Assembly: GCA_947259725.1 (NCBI GenBank) | Contig: CAMYNM010000004.1 | Location: forward strand, 151,559 to 215,558 | Direction: 5' to 3' | Origin: CALZIK01 sp945787635 | GTDB taxonomy: Bacteria; Acidobacteriota; Thermoanaerobaculia; Multivoradales; JAHEKO01 | Length of the DNA stretch: 64,000 nucleotides | Shown here: positions 52,597 to 61,238 of the stretch, one piece after another | Numbering within the stretch: the first letter of the stretch is position 1 | Layout: every line of letters starts with the position of its first letter | Made by a program: the position numbers and the translations under genes | The notes under the pieces: model-generated | Database searches by the model: none | The model's input: only the letters and a program-made list of their open reading frames with translations | What the model was told of the DNA's origin: nothing

Positions 52597-52755
52597 CTAG
52601 CGCCGATTGAGCTTTCGGCCGACCAGGAACATGAATCCGCCCACCGCCAGCATGCCGATCTCGGTCCGCACGGCGTCCTGGAAAAGGCCCACTAAAAGTG
52701 CGGTGCCTACGACGACCAGGGCCAGGAATTGGAGAACCCAACCCAGAGTCCGCAT
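52597..52755 (-). CDS. Small membrane protein, 52 residues
   Basis: An ATG at 52755 opens a 52-codon frame ending at 52597, too short for most gene callers. It has two hydrophobic helices (LGWVLQFLALVVVGTALLVG and IGMLAVGGFMFLVG) separated by FQDAVRTE, and a basic tail GRKLNRR. The orientation matches its neighbours and the gap to the thioredoxin-like gene is only 35 bases. No Shine-Dalgarno is obvious. Composition and codon use agree with a real gene, but I recognise no family. Confidence 0.55.
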   Translation of the reverse strand: MRTLGWVLQFLALVVVGTALLVGLFQDAVRTEIGMLAVGGFMFLVGRKLNRR

Positions 52756-52790
52756 CTATCCGCTCTCGCCGGAACCGCCGCAGCCGATCC

Positions 52791-53405
52791 TCATCGCAAG
52801 TCGGCGGCCGCTTCCGGCGATCCAAGATCGTCCCGGCCGGAGAGCCAGCCGGTCACGTCGCCCGCGACCAGGTCGGCCAGATCGGCTTCGACTCCGCCTG
52901 GCGCGCTCTCGACGATCCGCCCGGTCTCGGTCCCGGCTCGAGAGACGATGAGAGTCGGGACATAGAGGATCTCTTTTCCCGCGACCAGATCGGCCGGCTC
53001 TTGCTTTGCCCGATCCACGCCGATGTAGCGAATCCGAAAGCCGGCCTCACCGCCGGTTGTCTCGAGCGCACGCCAGAGCCGCGCGAGCTCGCGCCGGCTA
53101 TCCGAGCACCAGGATCCGAAAAAGACGTCCACCTCGACTTCGGGAGCCGGGTTCGCAAGCCGCTGGGCGGCCACGATGTCCGGCTCCGCCCGGACCAGCT
53201 CACCGACCCAATCGGGCACGTACTCGAGAATCTCTTCCCGGTCGGTGACGCCCAGGATCGGGTCGGGCTCGAGACTCGCTGCCGCCGGGACGTTTGAGGG
53301 CCCGCCCGATGCGCACCCCGCGAGCCATCCGCACAGGACAAGCAGGCTCAGGCCACCGAGCAGCAGCGCTTCGATTCCGTGTCTCCGGTGCCGGACCCTG
53401 GTCAC
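52791..53405 (-). CDS. Thioredoxin-like lipoprotein with a lone Cys in the active-site motif
   Basis: The 204-residue product starts at a GTG overlapping the cyclophilin gene stop (GTGA). Signal LLLGGLSLLVLCGWLAGC ends in a lipobox (LAGC). The thioredoxin-like domain spans about 70-195: VDVFFGSWCSDSRRELARLW, with W-C-S-D-S where W-C-x-x-C is usual, then the cis-Pro loop in LYVPTLIV. The lack of the resolving Cys suggests a monothiol or non-redox role. It lies between HEAT-cyclophilin and the small membrane gene. Confidence 0.82.
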   Translation of the reverse strand: MTRVRHRRHGIEALLLGGLSLLVLCGWLAGCASGGPSNVPAAASLEPDPILGVTDREEILEYVPDWVGELVRAEPDIVAAQRLANPAPEVEVDVFFGSWCSDSRRELARLWRALETTGGEAGFRIRYIGVDRAKQEPADLVAGKEILYVPTLIVSRAGTETGRIVESAPGGVEADLADLVAGDVTGWLSGRDDLGSPEAAADLR

Positions 53406-55453
53406 CGCGGAAGTCTACCGTAGCCACTCGGTGCCGAGGCTCTCCCGGCGGGCGGCTCCTCGAGCTCCCGGATCCGGACGATCGCGTCGCCCTGCTCGAT
53501 CGCGTCGAGGAGCTCGTCGCCGGCTATCACCCGGCCGAACGCGGTGTAACGGCCGGTCAAGTGAGGCTGCCGGCTGAGAGTCACGAAGAACTGACTGCCG
53601 GCGGTGTGGGTGTCCGAGCGGGCCATACCGACCACGCCGCGCTCGTAGTGAGTCGGGCTGTTCTCATCGCGCAGCGAGAATCCCGGACCGCCCCACCCGT
53701 CCCCACGCGGATCTCCGCCCTGGACGACGAAGTCCGGAATCACGCGATGGAACCGAAGCCCGTCGTAGAAGCCCGCCCGAGCCAACTGCAAGAAGCTCAA
53801 GCAGGTCAATGGCGCGATCGGACACTCGAGCTCCAAGACGATCCGCCCGGACGCGATCTCGATCTCGACAAAGCGGTTGGCGCGGGTCGACTCGATGATC
53901 GACCGATACGCCCGCATCTTCCGGCTGGTGGTCACGGTTCCCAGGGGAACGGCCTGCCGGTCGAGCCGCTCGAGAGCTCGTCCGGCGGCGCGGCGGACCA
54001 AATACTCCGAATCTCGCGCCAGTCGCTCGAGCGCCGCCACGATCGCGCCTCGCTCGAGCGGCTCGGCTGCCGCCCGCTCCGCGAGCGCCGCCGCGCCGTT
54101 GACCTTAAGATCCGGCAACCGGGACTCCCCGGCGTCGGATAGGGCGAGGAGGAGCTCGTCGAGCGGCGCCACCGGGTTCGAGGCCAGCCAGTCCAGGGCG
54201 ACGGCACGGACGCCCGGATCCGGATCCAGAAGCGCCTCTCGAACGGCGGTCGAAACGACCGGTCGTTCGTCCTCGAGCAGCGCCGTGAGAGCCGCGATCC
54301 GGACCGATGGCTCGGCGTCCGCGGCGAGCCGCTCTATTACCCGTTGGAGACCCGCGTGTCCCGCGGCTGCGATCGCTGCGCGGCGGATCGAGGGCTGCTG
54401 CGACGACACGGCACGTGCGATCAGTTGCTCGCCTTCCGGATCTCCGGAACGAGCGAGCGCCGCGAGAGCCAACTCGGCGAGGCGATCCTGCCCCGCCGCC
54501 AGGGTGCGCAGGCGCGCGGCGAGCGGCTCGGAAGGAGGCCAGGCGCCCGCGACCTCCACCGCGGTAAGGCGCACCCAGGATCGATCGTCGTGTGCCAATC
54601 CCAGGAGCGGGTCGAGCCAGTCGCCTGGAGCCGCCGCTCTGCCCGAGTCTACGAGCGCAGAACCCGCTCGCAAGGCCTGAACGACCACCCCCGCATCGTC
54701 GGCCTCGAGAAGCGGCGTCAGGAGGGCCAGGTCGCCCGAATCCCCGATCCTGCCCAGAGCGCGGGCCGACCAGCCTCGCATCCAGGGATCGGAGTGCTCG
54801 AGCGCTCTGCGAAGGGCCGGTAGACCCCGCTCGTCGCCGCCGCGCGCGAGGGCGAAAAGCAGCCAGCGCTCCAGCTCGGGTGCCAGCTTTCCGCTGGTCT
54901 CGATCGAGAGCTCGCCCTCCACCTGGTGGATGTCGTCCGGCGCGAAGCGGAACAGAGACGGCAGTAACCGCCACCATCGTTCGTCTGCCGGCAAGCCCTC
55001 GAGAGCCGGCAGGACTTGACGAAGAGGCGACTCGAGCCGAACCAGGGCGTCCACCGCCAGCCGCGCGACCTCCCGATCCCGATCCACGAGGGCGCCGACG
55101 AGCGCCGGATAGGCGCGCCGGTCCGCTACCAGCCCGAGAGCGAAGGCCGCGGCGCGCCGCACCTCGACCACCTGATCGGCCAACAGGGACTCGAGGTAGC
55201 CGAGTGCCCGCGGATCGCCAATCCGTCCCATGGCGAAGGCCAACTCCTCGTGAAACTCGGGGCGTTCTCGAAAGATCTCACGCACTCCGAAGGGCTCGAA
55301 CAGCAGTTGATCCGTCATCAGCAGAAGGAGCGCGGACGCATCATCTTCCTGCAGCACCTTGGCTGCCGGTGTCGGCTCGGATTGGCGCGAGGGCTGGCTC
55401 GTACAGCCGGCCGCCAGCAGACCGCAGAGAGTCAGGCCGGCCAGCGCTCGCAT
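53402..55453 (-). CDS. Lipoprotein with HEAT repeats fused to cyclophilin-type PPIase
   Basis: The product is 683 residues from the ATG at 55453; the longer frame overlaps the next gene. Lipobox LAAGC. About 12 HEAT-like repeats (about 60-510; GDPRALGYLESLLADQVVEV, EQLIARAVSSQQPSIRRAAI) are followed by a cyclophilin domain (about 525-680) with FYDGLRFHRVIPDFVVQGGD, SQFFVTLSRQPHLTGRYTAFG and ELLDAIEQGD. These carry the core residues of the peptidyl-prolyl isomerase fold: Arg and Phe in FHRVIPDF, and the Phe of QFFVT. A periplasmic or surface prolyl isomerase scaffold is likely. HEAT repeats at this length on a PPIase are uncommon. Confidence 0.9.
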   Translation of the reverse strand: MRALAGLTLCGLLAAGCTSQPSRQSEPTPAAKVLQEDDASALLLLMTDQLLFEPFGVREIFRERPEFHEELAFAMGRIGDPRALGYLESLLADQVVEVRRAAAFALGLVADRRAYPALVGALVDRDREVARLAVDALVRLESPLRQVLPALEGLPADERWWRLLPSLFRFAPDDIHQVEGELSIETSGKLAPELERWLLFALARGGDERGLPALRRALEHSDPWMRGWSARALGRIGDSGDLALLTPLLEADDAGVVVQALRAGSALVDSGRAAAPGDWLDPLLGLAHDDRSWVRLTAVEVAGAWPPSEPLAARLRTLAAGQDRLAELALAALARSGDPEGEQLIARAVSSQQPSIRRAAIAAAGHAGLQRVIERLAADAEPSVRIAALTALLEDERPVVSTAVREALLDPDPGVRAVALDWLASNPVAPLDELLLALSDAGESRLPDLKVNGAAALAERAAAEPLERGAIVAALERLARDSEYLVRRAAGRALERLDRQAVPLGTVTTSRKMRAYRSIIESTRANRFVEIEIASGRIVLELECPIAPLTCLSFLQLARAGFYDGLRFHRVIPDFVVQGGDPRGDGWGGPGFSLRDENSPTHYERGVVGMARSDTHTAGSQFFVTLSRQPHLTGRYTAFGRVIAGDELLDAIEQGDAIVRIRELEEPPAGRASAPSGYGRLPR

Positions 55454-55463
55454 GCCGCCCAGC

Positions 55464-56207
55464 TCAGATCCCCACCGCGAGCCGATGAGCCAGGATCTCC
55501 GGGAGGCCGGCATCCAGAATCCGCCGCTGGGCTCTTTCGATGGCGTAGGCGCACCGGCGCCAGTCGAGCCTGTCGGTCTCGGAGTCGTAGATGAAATACG
55601 CGGCCCGCGGATCGCGATCTCGGGGCTGTCCGACCGATCCGGGGTTTGCGAGATACCTTCTCTTCCCGGTCAGGGGAATCGTCTCCGCGTCCCCATCCAG
55701 CTCAATCGACGACAGGCCGCCCCGGTCCGAAGCGAATAGCGTCGGAATGTGAGTGTGGCCGAAAAAGATGCGGCGCCCCGGGTGGACCGAGAAGGCAAAG
55801 GAGGCGCCATCCAGGCTGAGCAGATACTCGTCTTCGTCCACCGGCGACCCGTGACACACGAAGAGGCCCGGCTCGACCTCCAGGGGCCCCTGGGGCAGTT
55901 CGTGAAGGTACTCGAGATTCGACGGGGAAAGCTGCGCGGCCGTCCAACGAACCGCGGCCCGGGCGATGGCGTTGAAGTGCGCGTCCTCGAGCGGCGTCGC
56001 GACTACCTTGTCGTGATTGCCGCGAACCACGACCGTCGGTTGAGGCAGCGTCAGCAGGGTTTCGATCACTTCGTTCGGCCCCGCGCCGTAGCCGACCAGG
56101 TCCCCGAGAACCAGAACCGATTCGATGCCCTCGTCTGACACATCCTCCAGAACGGCTTCCAGAGCGTCCGAGTTGCCGTGGATGTCGGTCAGAATCAGGT
56201 ACTTCAT
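55464..56207 (-). CDS. Calcineurin-like metallophosphoesterase, YfcE/MJ0936 type
   Basis: The 247-residue product starts MKYLILTDIHGNSDAL and carries the full set of dimetal motifs: D-x-H (DIHGN), GDLVGYG, GNHD, CHGSP and GHTHIP. This family acts on phosphodiesters or phosphomonoesters, with various substrates. ATG at 56207 overlaps the aroK stop (ATGA), so the two are translationally coupled. It is followed ten bases later by the HEAT-cyclophilin gene. Confidence 0.93.
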   Translation of the reverse strand: MKYLILTDIHGNSDALEAVLEDVSDEGIESVLVLGDLVGYGAGPNEVIETLLTLPQPTVVVRGNHDKVVATPLEDAHFNAIARAAVRWTAAQLSPSNLEYLHELPQGPLEVEPGLFVCHGSPVDEDEYLLSLDGASFAFSVHPGRRIFFGHTHIPTLFASDRGGLSSIELDGDAETIPLTGKRRYLANPGSVGQPRDRDPRAAYFIYDSETDRLDWRRCAYAIERAQRRILDAGLPEILAHRLAVGI

Positions 56208-56755
56208 GACTGCACCGGACCGCCGGGCTCGGCAATGCCGGCTCGGGGAGACAGAGCGCCCACCGCCGCCAAGATCTTCAGGACGGTTTCCTCCGGAGCC
56301 TCATCTCCGCCGGGACGGACGTGGACGTCCGCGGTGGCGTACGCACTTCGGCGAACCCGAAACAGCTCCCGTGCCTGGGTACTCGAAAGGAACAGAGGCC
56401 GCTGGCGGCGCCCCTTGTCGTCGAGCCGCGCCAGAATCGAATCGAACGGGGGGTCGAGCCAGACCGCAGTCCCATGGGTTCGCATCAGCTCTACGTTGCG
56501 CGCGAAGGTCGGCGTGCCGCCACCGGTGGCGATCACCAGTTCCCGAGGGTCGGCGCTCAACACGCACAGCACCTCGTGCTCGAGCTGCCGAAAGTGCTCC
56601 TCGCCGCGGGCTTCGAAGAGACCGGCCACGGACATGTTCGCCTCGCCCTCGACCGCTGCATCCAGATCAACGAACTCCACTCCCAGCTTCTTGGCCAACT
56701 GAGAACCGACCGCTGACTTGCCGGCTCCCATGAAGCCGGTCAGGAAGAGTTTCAC
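56204..56755 (-). CDS. aroK: Shikimate kinase
   Basis: The product is 183 residues from a GTG at 56755; upstream codons are not conserved and lack a start context. P-loop LTGFMGAGKSAVG (about 4-16), then DLDAAVE (substrate Asp), ATGGGTP and RQRPLF (Arg of the lid), the SK fingerprint in correct order. It phosphorylates shikimate at O3 in aromatic amino acid synthesis. It is upstream of the metallophosphoesterase and downstream of the NSS transporter operon. Confidence 0.93.
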   Translation of the reverse strand: MKLFLTGFMGAGKSAVGSQLAKKLGVEFVDLDAAVEGEANMSVAGLFEARGEEHFRQLEHEVLCVLSADPRELVIATGGGTPTFARNVELMRTHGTAVWLDPPFDSILARLDDKGRRQRPLFLSSTQARELFRVRRSAYATADVHVRPGGDEAPEETVLKILAAVGALSPRAGIAEPGGPVQS

Positions 56756-56801
56756 GATCCCGGCCGGGTCCGGCTGGGCGCCCACGCTTCGCGGCCGCAG
56801 C

Positions 56802-56915
56802 TCAAGATTCGGCCTTTCGGCCCTCCTTTCGCACGGCTCGAAGCAGCAGCCCGATGAAACCTCCCCAGACCAGGCCACAGACGAGAATCATGAAGACGAT
56901 CGCGCTACCGCTCAA
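56802..56915 (-). CDS. MetS family small subunit of the NSS transporter
   Basis: A TTG at 56915, one base after the transporter stop (TAGaTTG) and preceded by GGAGG six bases upstream, opens a 37-residue frame: one transmembrane helix (AIVFMILVCGLVWGGFIGL) followed by a basic tail (LLRAVRKEGRKAES). In Corynebacterium MetP/MetS the NSS symporter is encoded with a tiny membrane subunit of this kind, and the layout here is the same. The gene falls below usual length cut-offs. It is very probably real because of the context, though confirmation would need transcript or alignment data. Confidence 0.8.
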   Translation of the reverse strand: MSGSAIVFMILVCGLVWGGFIGLLLRAVRKEGRKAES

Positions 56916-56916
56916 T

Positions 56917-58359
56917 CTAGGCCTCCCGGCTTTCCGCACGGCGGGCAACAAGCCACCGGTCCAGAAGAATCAGACCGACCAGCGCGATGGCGAACTGCAC
57001 CAGGACGGTGCCTACCGTCGCCGATCCGAATGGGTCGAGCCAGCCCTCGGGGTCCCAGCCGCGCGCTTCCCAGAGCCACCAGACCGTCAGCACCACCGCT
57101 TCGATCGGAACCACGACCGAAATGATGAAGTTCCACCATCGCCCGACTTTCAGATCGCAGCCCTCGGCGTTGACGATTTCTCTGCGAATTTTCTCGACGC
57201 CGTACTTGCGCGCGGCGAAAGCGAAAAAGAAGCCCGAGACCATCAGTCCGACGCCCCAGACCCAGTCCTGATTGTGGAGAAAATCGAGCGAGAAGGCCGA
57301 CGGCGCGCCGAACCAAAGAGCCGCCATGCCGACCGCGACCAGCGCCTTCTTTCGGGTAAAGCCGGCATCGATGAAGATCCTGGTGATCAGCTCGATCATC
57401 GAGATCAGGCTGGTCAGCGCCGCAAACGACAGCGCCAGGAAAAATAGGCACATGAAAAAGCCGCCGGCCGGCATCTGGTTGAAAAGCTGAGGCATCCAGA
57501 TGAAGGTGAGGCCTTCGTTGCCCGCCCCGACAATCTCGTCGCGCGCGCCGGGGTTGATGGCAAAAACCGTGCACAACACCATGATGCCCGCCAGCAAGGA
57601 CATCGAGTTGTTGCCAAAGCCGATCAAGAAGGCGTTCAGTGGCACGTCCTCCTTGGCCTTCATGTAGATGGCGTAGGTCAGGATCAAGCCCCATCCGGCG
57701 CCCGTGTCCCAGGCATTTTGGGTGAGGGCCTGAAGCCAGATGTTGACGTTTCCGAGCGCGCTCCAGTCCGGCCGGAACAAGAACTCGAGGCCGGCGATCG
57801 CTCCCGGAAGGGTAACCGCGCGGATCGCCAGGGCGATCACCAGAACGACCAAGCTCGGAATCAGCACTTTGGCCACGCGCTCGATGCCTCTGACGCCGAA
57901 CCACACGACGACCAGCGCGATGCCGAGCGCGATCGCGTGAGTCAAAAATGACTGCCCGGTCCCGGCGTAGGCCTCCCAAAACGCCAGCGAATCGGTAGAG
58001 CCGAGCTCTCCGACGAGCGACGCCCAGAAGTACCGTAGGCACCAGCCGGCGACCACCGAGTAGTAAAAAGCGATCGCGGTCGCGCACAACGCCGCCCAAC
58101 CGCCCATCCAGCCCGCTTTGGGACCACCGAACACCCGAAAGGCGCCCACCGTGCCCAGCCGCGCCTTCTTGCCGAACGAGAACTCCACGATCATCAAGGG
58201 CACCGACCAGATCAGCAGGAAAACCACCCAGGCGACCAGGAAGCTGCCGCCGCCGTTGGTCGCGACGATTCTCGGGAAGCGCCAGATGTTGCCGGTGCCC
58301 ACGGCCATGCCGAGGGTCGCGAGGATCAGTCCCCAGCGGGATGAAAAGGTCTCGCTCAT
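56917..58359 (-). CDS. Sodium:neurotransmitter symporter (NSS/SNF) family transporter
   Basis: The 480-residue product has 11 to 12 transmembrane segments. The N-terminal TM1 motif GLILATLGMAVGTGNIWRFPRIVATNGGG is the family hallmark (sodium and substrate site). Later segments include TM6-like AWDTGAGWGLILTYAIYMK and IVLCTVFAINPG. NSS members of this type couple sodium to uptake of amino acids; with a MetS subunit the likely substrate is methionine or a similar amino acid, by analogy. ATG at 58359 overlaps the thiE stop (ATGA). Confidence 0.92.
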   Translation of the reverse strand: MSETFSSRWGLILATLGMAVGTGNIWRFPRIVATNGGGSFLVAWVVFLLIWSVPLMIVEFSFGKKARLGTVGAFRVFGGPKAGWMGGWAALCATAIAFYYSVVAGWCLRYFWASLVGELGSTDSLAFWEAYAGTGQSFLTHAIALGIALVVVWFGVRGIERVAKVLIPSLVVLVIALAIRAVTLPGAIAGLEFLFRPDWSALGNVNIWLQALTQNAWDTGAGWGLILTYAIYMKAKEDVPLNAFLIGFGNNSMSLLAGIMVLCTVFAINPGARDEIVGAGNEGLTFIWMPQLFNQMPAGGFFMCLFFLALSFAALTSLISMIELITRIFIDAGFTRKKALVAVGMAALWFGAPSAFSLDFLHNQDWVWGVGLMVSGFFFAFAARKYGVEKIRREIVNAEGCDLKVGRWWNFIISVVVPIEAVVLTVWWLWEARGWDPEGWLDPFGSATVGTVLVQFAIALVGLILLDRWLVARRAESREA

Positions 58360-59000
58360 ACGCTTTCCTCGGCGAGCTCCACGAGCCTGCGGCAGTTGCT
58401 CTCGATCTCACCCCGGCAGACCGCGCCCAGCATTGCGACCGAGTCGGCGCCCGCCGCCAGTACCGAACCGAGATTGCTCTCGTCGATCCCGCCGATCGCC
58501 ACCAGCGGCTTCGCGGTGAGCGACCTGGCGCGGTGGACTCCGTCGAGTCCGACCACGGGCTCCGGGCTGCGCTTGCCGGTGGTCGAGAAGACCGGGCCGA
58601 TCGCCACCACATCGACAGCCGGGTCGGCATCCGCATCTTCGACCTGCCCATCGTCGTGTGCCGACCAACCGATCCAGAGGCTCTTTCCCACAACCTCTCG
58701 AGCCACCCGCGGAGGCAGGTCGCCCTGACCGAGATGGACGCCCCGGACCGGATACAGTCTCCCCAGATCCGGCCGGTCGTTGATCCAGAGATCCACCCCG
58801 GATCGATCCGACTCCTTGCAGCACCGATCCAGCTCAGCGGCCAGCCAACGGTCCGGAGCGGTCTTGGCGCGAATCTGGATCCAGCGAATCCCACCAGCCG
58901 CCATTCGCTTCACCGCCTCGACCAGGCTCGATCCGGCCAGGGCGTCCCGGTCCGCCAGCGCGTAGATTCTGGGCACGTTCCCGAACCCGAGCGTCGACAT
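58356..59000 (-). CDS. thiE: Thiamine phosphate synthase
   Basis: The product is 214 residues from the ATG at 59000; the longer frame overlaps accC and is a shadow. TIM-barrel motifs of ThiE: RWIQIRAK (about 36-43), the NDRPD segment with its diphosphate-binding Asp (about 74-78), GVHLGQGDLP, GPVFSTTGK (phosphate loop) and AIGGI. It joins HMP-PP and HET-P to thiamine phosphate. It lies seven bases after accC and is coupled to the symporter gene, a context with no obvious functional link. Confidence 0.9.
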   Translation of the reverse strand: MSTLGFGNVPRIYALADRDALAGSSLVEAVKRMAAGGIRWIQIRAKTAPDRWLAAELDRCCKESDRSGVDLWINDRPDLGRLYPVRGVHLGQGDLPPRVAREVVGKSLWIGWSAHDDGQVEDADADPAVDVVAIGPVFSTTGKRSPEPVVGLDGVHRARSLTAKPLVAIGGIDESNLGSVLAAGADSVAMLGAVCRGEIESNCRRLVELAEESV

Positions 59001-59007
59001 CGAATGT

Positions 59008-60372
59008 TCAGGCTCCGACCGGCGCCGATTTGGTTTTTTGCGGGCGGAATCTCTCCATGAAGCGGGTGGAGACATCGCCGATGCGGAAGCGGTCGTCCCG
59101 AACGATCTCGCGATGGAGGGGAATGCTGGTATCGATGCCCTCGATGACAAAGAAATCCAGGGCCCGCTCCATTCGCCGAATCGCTTCCTGCCGGTCGGCG
59201 CCGTGGACGATCAGCTTGGCGACCAGGGAGTCGTAGTAGGGCGGGATGACGTAGTCCTCGTAGGCGTGGGTGTCGACCCGCACACCGGGGCCACCGGGAG
59301 GGTGGAAGGTCAGAATCTTGCCCGGAGACGGACGAAACGTCACCGGGTGCTCGGCGTTGATCCGGCACTCGATCGCATGACCTCGTGAGTGAAGACCGGG
59401 AGCCACGGAGAGCTTCTCGCCCGCCGCGATCCTGAGCTGCTGCTTGACCAGATCCACGCCGGTCACCATCTCGGTCACCGGATGCTCGACTTGAATCCGG
59501 GTGTTCATCTCCATGAAATAGAAACGGCCCGTGCGGTCGAGCAGGAACTCGATCGTGCCGGCGTTTTCGTAACTCACGTGGCGCGCAAGTCGCACGGCGG
59601 CTTCCCCCATCTGGTGTCGCAGCTCCGCGGTCAGCGCGGGTGACGGCGCCTCCTCGAGGAGCTTCTGGTGGCGCCTTTGAATCGAGCACTCGCGCTCACC
59701 CAGCTCGATGACATTGCCGTAGCAATCACCGAGGATCTGAAACTCGATATGTCTCGGCTCGACCAGGTATTTTTCGAGGTAAATCGCTCCGTCTCCGAAC
59801 GCCGCTGATGCTTCCTCGCTCGCGGTCTGGAGCTGCTGCTCGAGCTCGTCCGGCCCTTGAACGATGCGCATTCCGCGACCGCCCCCACCCGCCGAGGCCT
59901 TGAGAATCACCGGGTAGCCGACCTGCCCAGCGAGGGCTCTCGCCTCGGCCGCGCTCCCGAGGGCCTCCTCGCTGCCTGGCAGAACCGGCACTCCCGCTCT
60001 GATCGCGGTCTGACGGGCCTGGGACTTGTTGCCCATCAGCCGCATGCTGTCGGTGCCGGGTCCGATCCACTGAATCTTGCACTCCTTGAGCGCGTCCGCA
60101 AAGCTCGCGTTCTCGGCCAGAAAGCCGTAGCCCGGGTGCACGGCCTCGGCGCCGGTGATCTCGGCGGCGGAAATGATCGCCGAGATGTTCAGATAGCTCT
60201 GCGCGGAGGGGCCGGGCCCGATGCACACGTCCTCGTCCGCGTAGGTCACGTGCAAGCTGTCGCGATCCGCGGTACTGAACACCGCCACGGTTCGAATCCC
60301 GAGCTCGCGGCACGCCTGGATGACCCGCAACGCGATCTCGCCGCGATTAGCGATCAGGATCTTCTTGAACAT
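59008..60372 (-). CDS. accC: Acetyl-CoA carboxylase, biotin carboxylase subunit
   Basis: The 454-residue product starts at an ATG overlapping the accB stop (TGATG). ATP-grasp enzyme: N-terminal LIANRGEIALRVIQACRELGI, AVHPGYGFLAENA, glycine-rich ATP loop KASAGGGGRGMRI, FMEMNTRIQVEHPVTEMVTG and HAIECRINAEHP. It carboxylates the biotin on AccB, first step of malonyl-CoA synthesis. Length is typical (about 450). Confidence 0.96.
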   Translation of the reverse strand: MFKKILIANRGEIALRVIQACRELGIRTVAVFSTADRDSLHVTYADEDVCIGPGPSAQSYLNISAIISAAEITGAEAVHPGYGFLAENASFADALKECKIQWIGPGTDSMRLMGNKSQARQTAIRAGVPVLPGSEEALGSAAEARALAGQVGYPVILKASAGGGGRGMRIVQGPDELEQQLQTASEEASAAFGDGAIYLEKYLVEPRHIEFQILGDCYGNVIELGERECSIQRRHQKLLEEAPSPALTAELRHQMGEAAVRLARHVSYENAGTIEFLLDRTGRFYFMEMNTRIQVEHPVTEMVTGVDLVKQQLRIAAGEKLSVAPGLHSRGHAIECRINAEHPVTFRPSPGKILTFHPPGGPGVRVDTHAYEDYVIPPYYDSLVAKLIVHGADRQEAIRRMERALDFFVIEGIDTSIPLHREIVRDDRFRIGDVSTRFMERFRPQKTKSAPVGA

Positions 60373-60836
60373 CAAGATTCGACGCGAATGACGAAGAGCG
60401 GCTCGCCGAACTCAACCGGCTGCGCGTTGGCGGGGACGATCTGCACCACCTCCCCCTCGACGTCGGACTCGATTTCGTTCATCAGCTTCATCGCCTCGAC
60501 GATGCACAGGACTTGGCCGATGCTCACACGGTCTCCGACCTGGACGTAGGAATCGGAATCCGGACTCGCTGCGGCATAAAAAGTGCCCACTATCGGCGAC
60601 ATGATCGTGTGTTCGCCTTGCTTCGGGGTCACGATTTCCGACGGCGGTGGAGTCGAGCCTGCGCCGATGCCGACGGCCGGGATCGACTGCTGGACCACCG
60701 GTGAGCGCACCGGAGCCTCGGAATACAGCGTACCGCCAACGATCTTGACCCGAAAATCCGAACGCTCGATCTCGAGTTCGTGTAGGCCCTTCTCGCAAAG
60801 AATGTCGATCAGCGCCTTGATCTGTTCAAACGTCAC
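60372..60836 (-). CDS. accB: Biotin carboxyl carrier protein of acetyl-CoA carboxylase
   Basis: The 154-residue product has a short N-terminal helix region, a Pro-rich linker (about 48-72) and the biotinyl domain (about 75-153) with the biotinylation motif E-A-M-K-L-M, biotin-Lys117, and MSPIVGTFYAAASPDS. GTG start at 60836. It is followed immediately by accC. Confidence 0.95.
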   Translation of the reverse strand: MTFEQIKALIDILCEKGLHELEIERSDFRVKIVGGTLYSEAPVRSPVVQQSIPAVGIGAGSTPPPSEIVTPKQGEHTIMSPIVGTFYAAASPDSDSYVQVGDRVSIGQVLCIVEAMKLMNEIESDVEGEVVQIVPANAQPVEFGEPLFVIRVES

Positions 60837-60869
60837 GTTCGGGCCTCCCCGAGAGCCGGCAGCTCTCGC

Positions 60870-61238
60870 CTAAAGTAGATCATCCTCGAAGACCAGCGGC
60901 GCCCGCCGCAGCTCGAACCGGGCGCGACCGAAACTGGCCTCGCCGCTCAAGACAAACATCAGGTAGTAGCCTGCGGCTACCTTCCCGAGCATCACCGAGA
61001 ACCGATCGGTAGTGACCGAGTATTCGGAAACCTCGCCCAGGCCGAGCTCACTTCGGTTTTCGGAAAGCGCCTTGAGCTGGGTCAACAGCTCGACCGCGAG
61101 GTTGTCGGCGTCGAGGTCGTCCGGGACCACCTGCCCGGCTGCAAAGCTCTCGACGCTGATGCCGTCCGAGGCGACCAACGCAGCGATCTCCAGGCCCTCG
61201 AGCCTCGAGGCGATGTCGGATAGGCGCTCCTGAAACAT
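60870..61238 (-). CDS. Roadblock/LC7-like small protein
   Basis: The 122-residue product resembles MglB-type Roadblock/LC7 proteins: ALVASDGISVESFAAG, then a LAVELLTQLKALSENRSELGLG helix and RFSVMLGKVAAGYYLMFVLSG. Roadblock proteins bind small GTPases of the MglA type, or act in signalling scaffolds. No mglA is in the window. ATG at 61238 overlaps the TPR gene stop (TGATG), so it is coupled to that gene, and it is upstream of accB by 33 bases. Confidence 0.72.
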   Translation of the reverse strand: MFQERLSDIASRLEGLEIAALVASDGISVESFAAGQVVPDDLDADNLAVELLTQLKALSENRSELGLGEVSEYSVTTDRFSVMLGKVAAGYYLMFVLSGEASFGRARFELRRAPLVFEDDLL

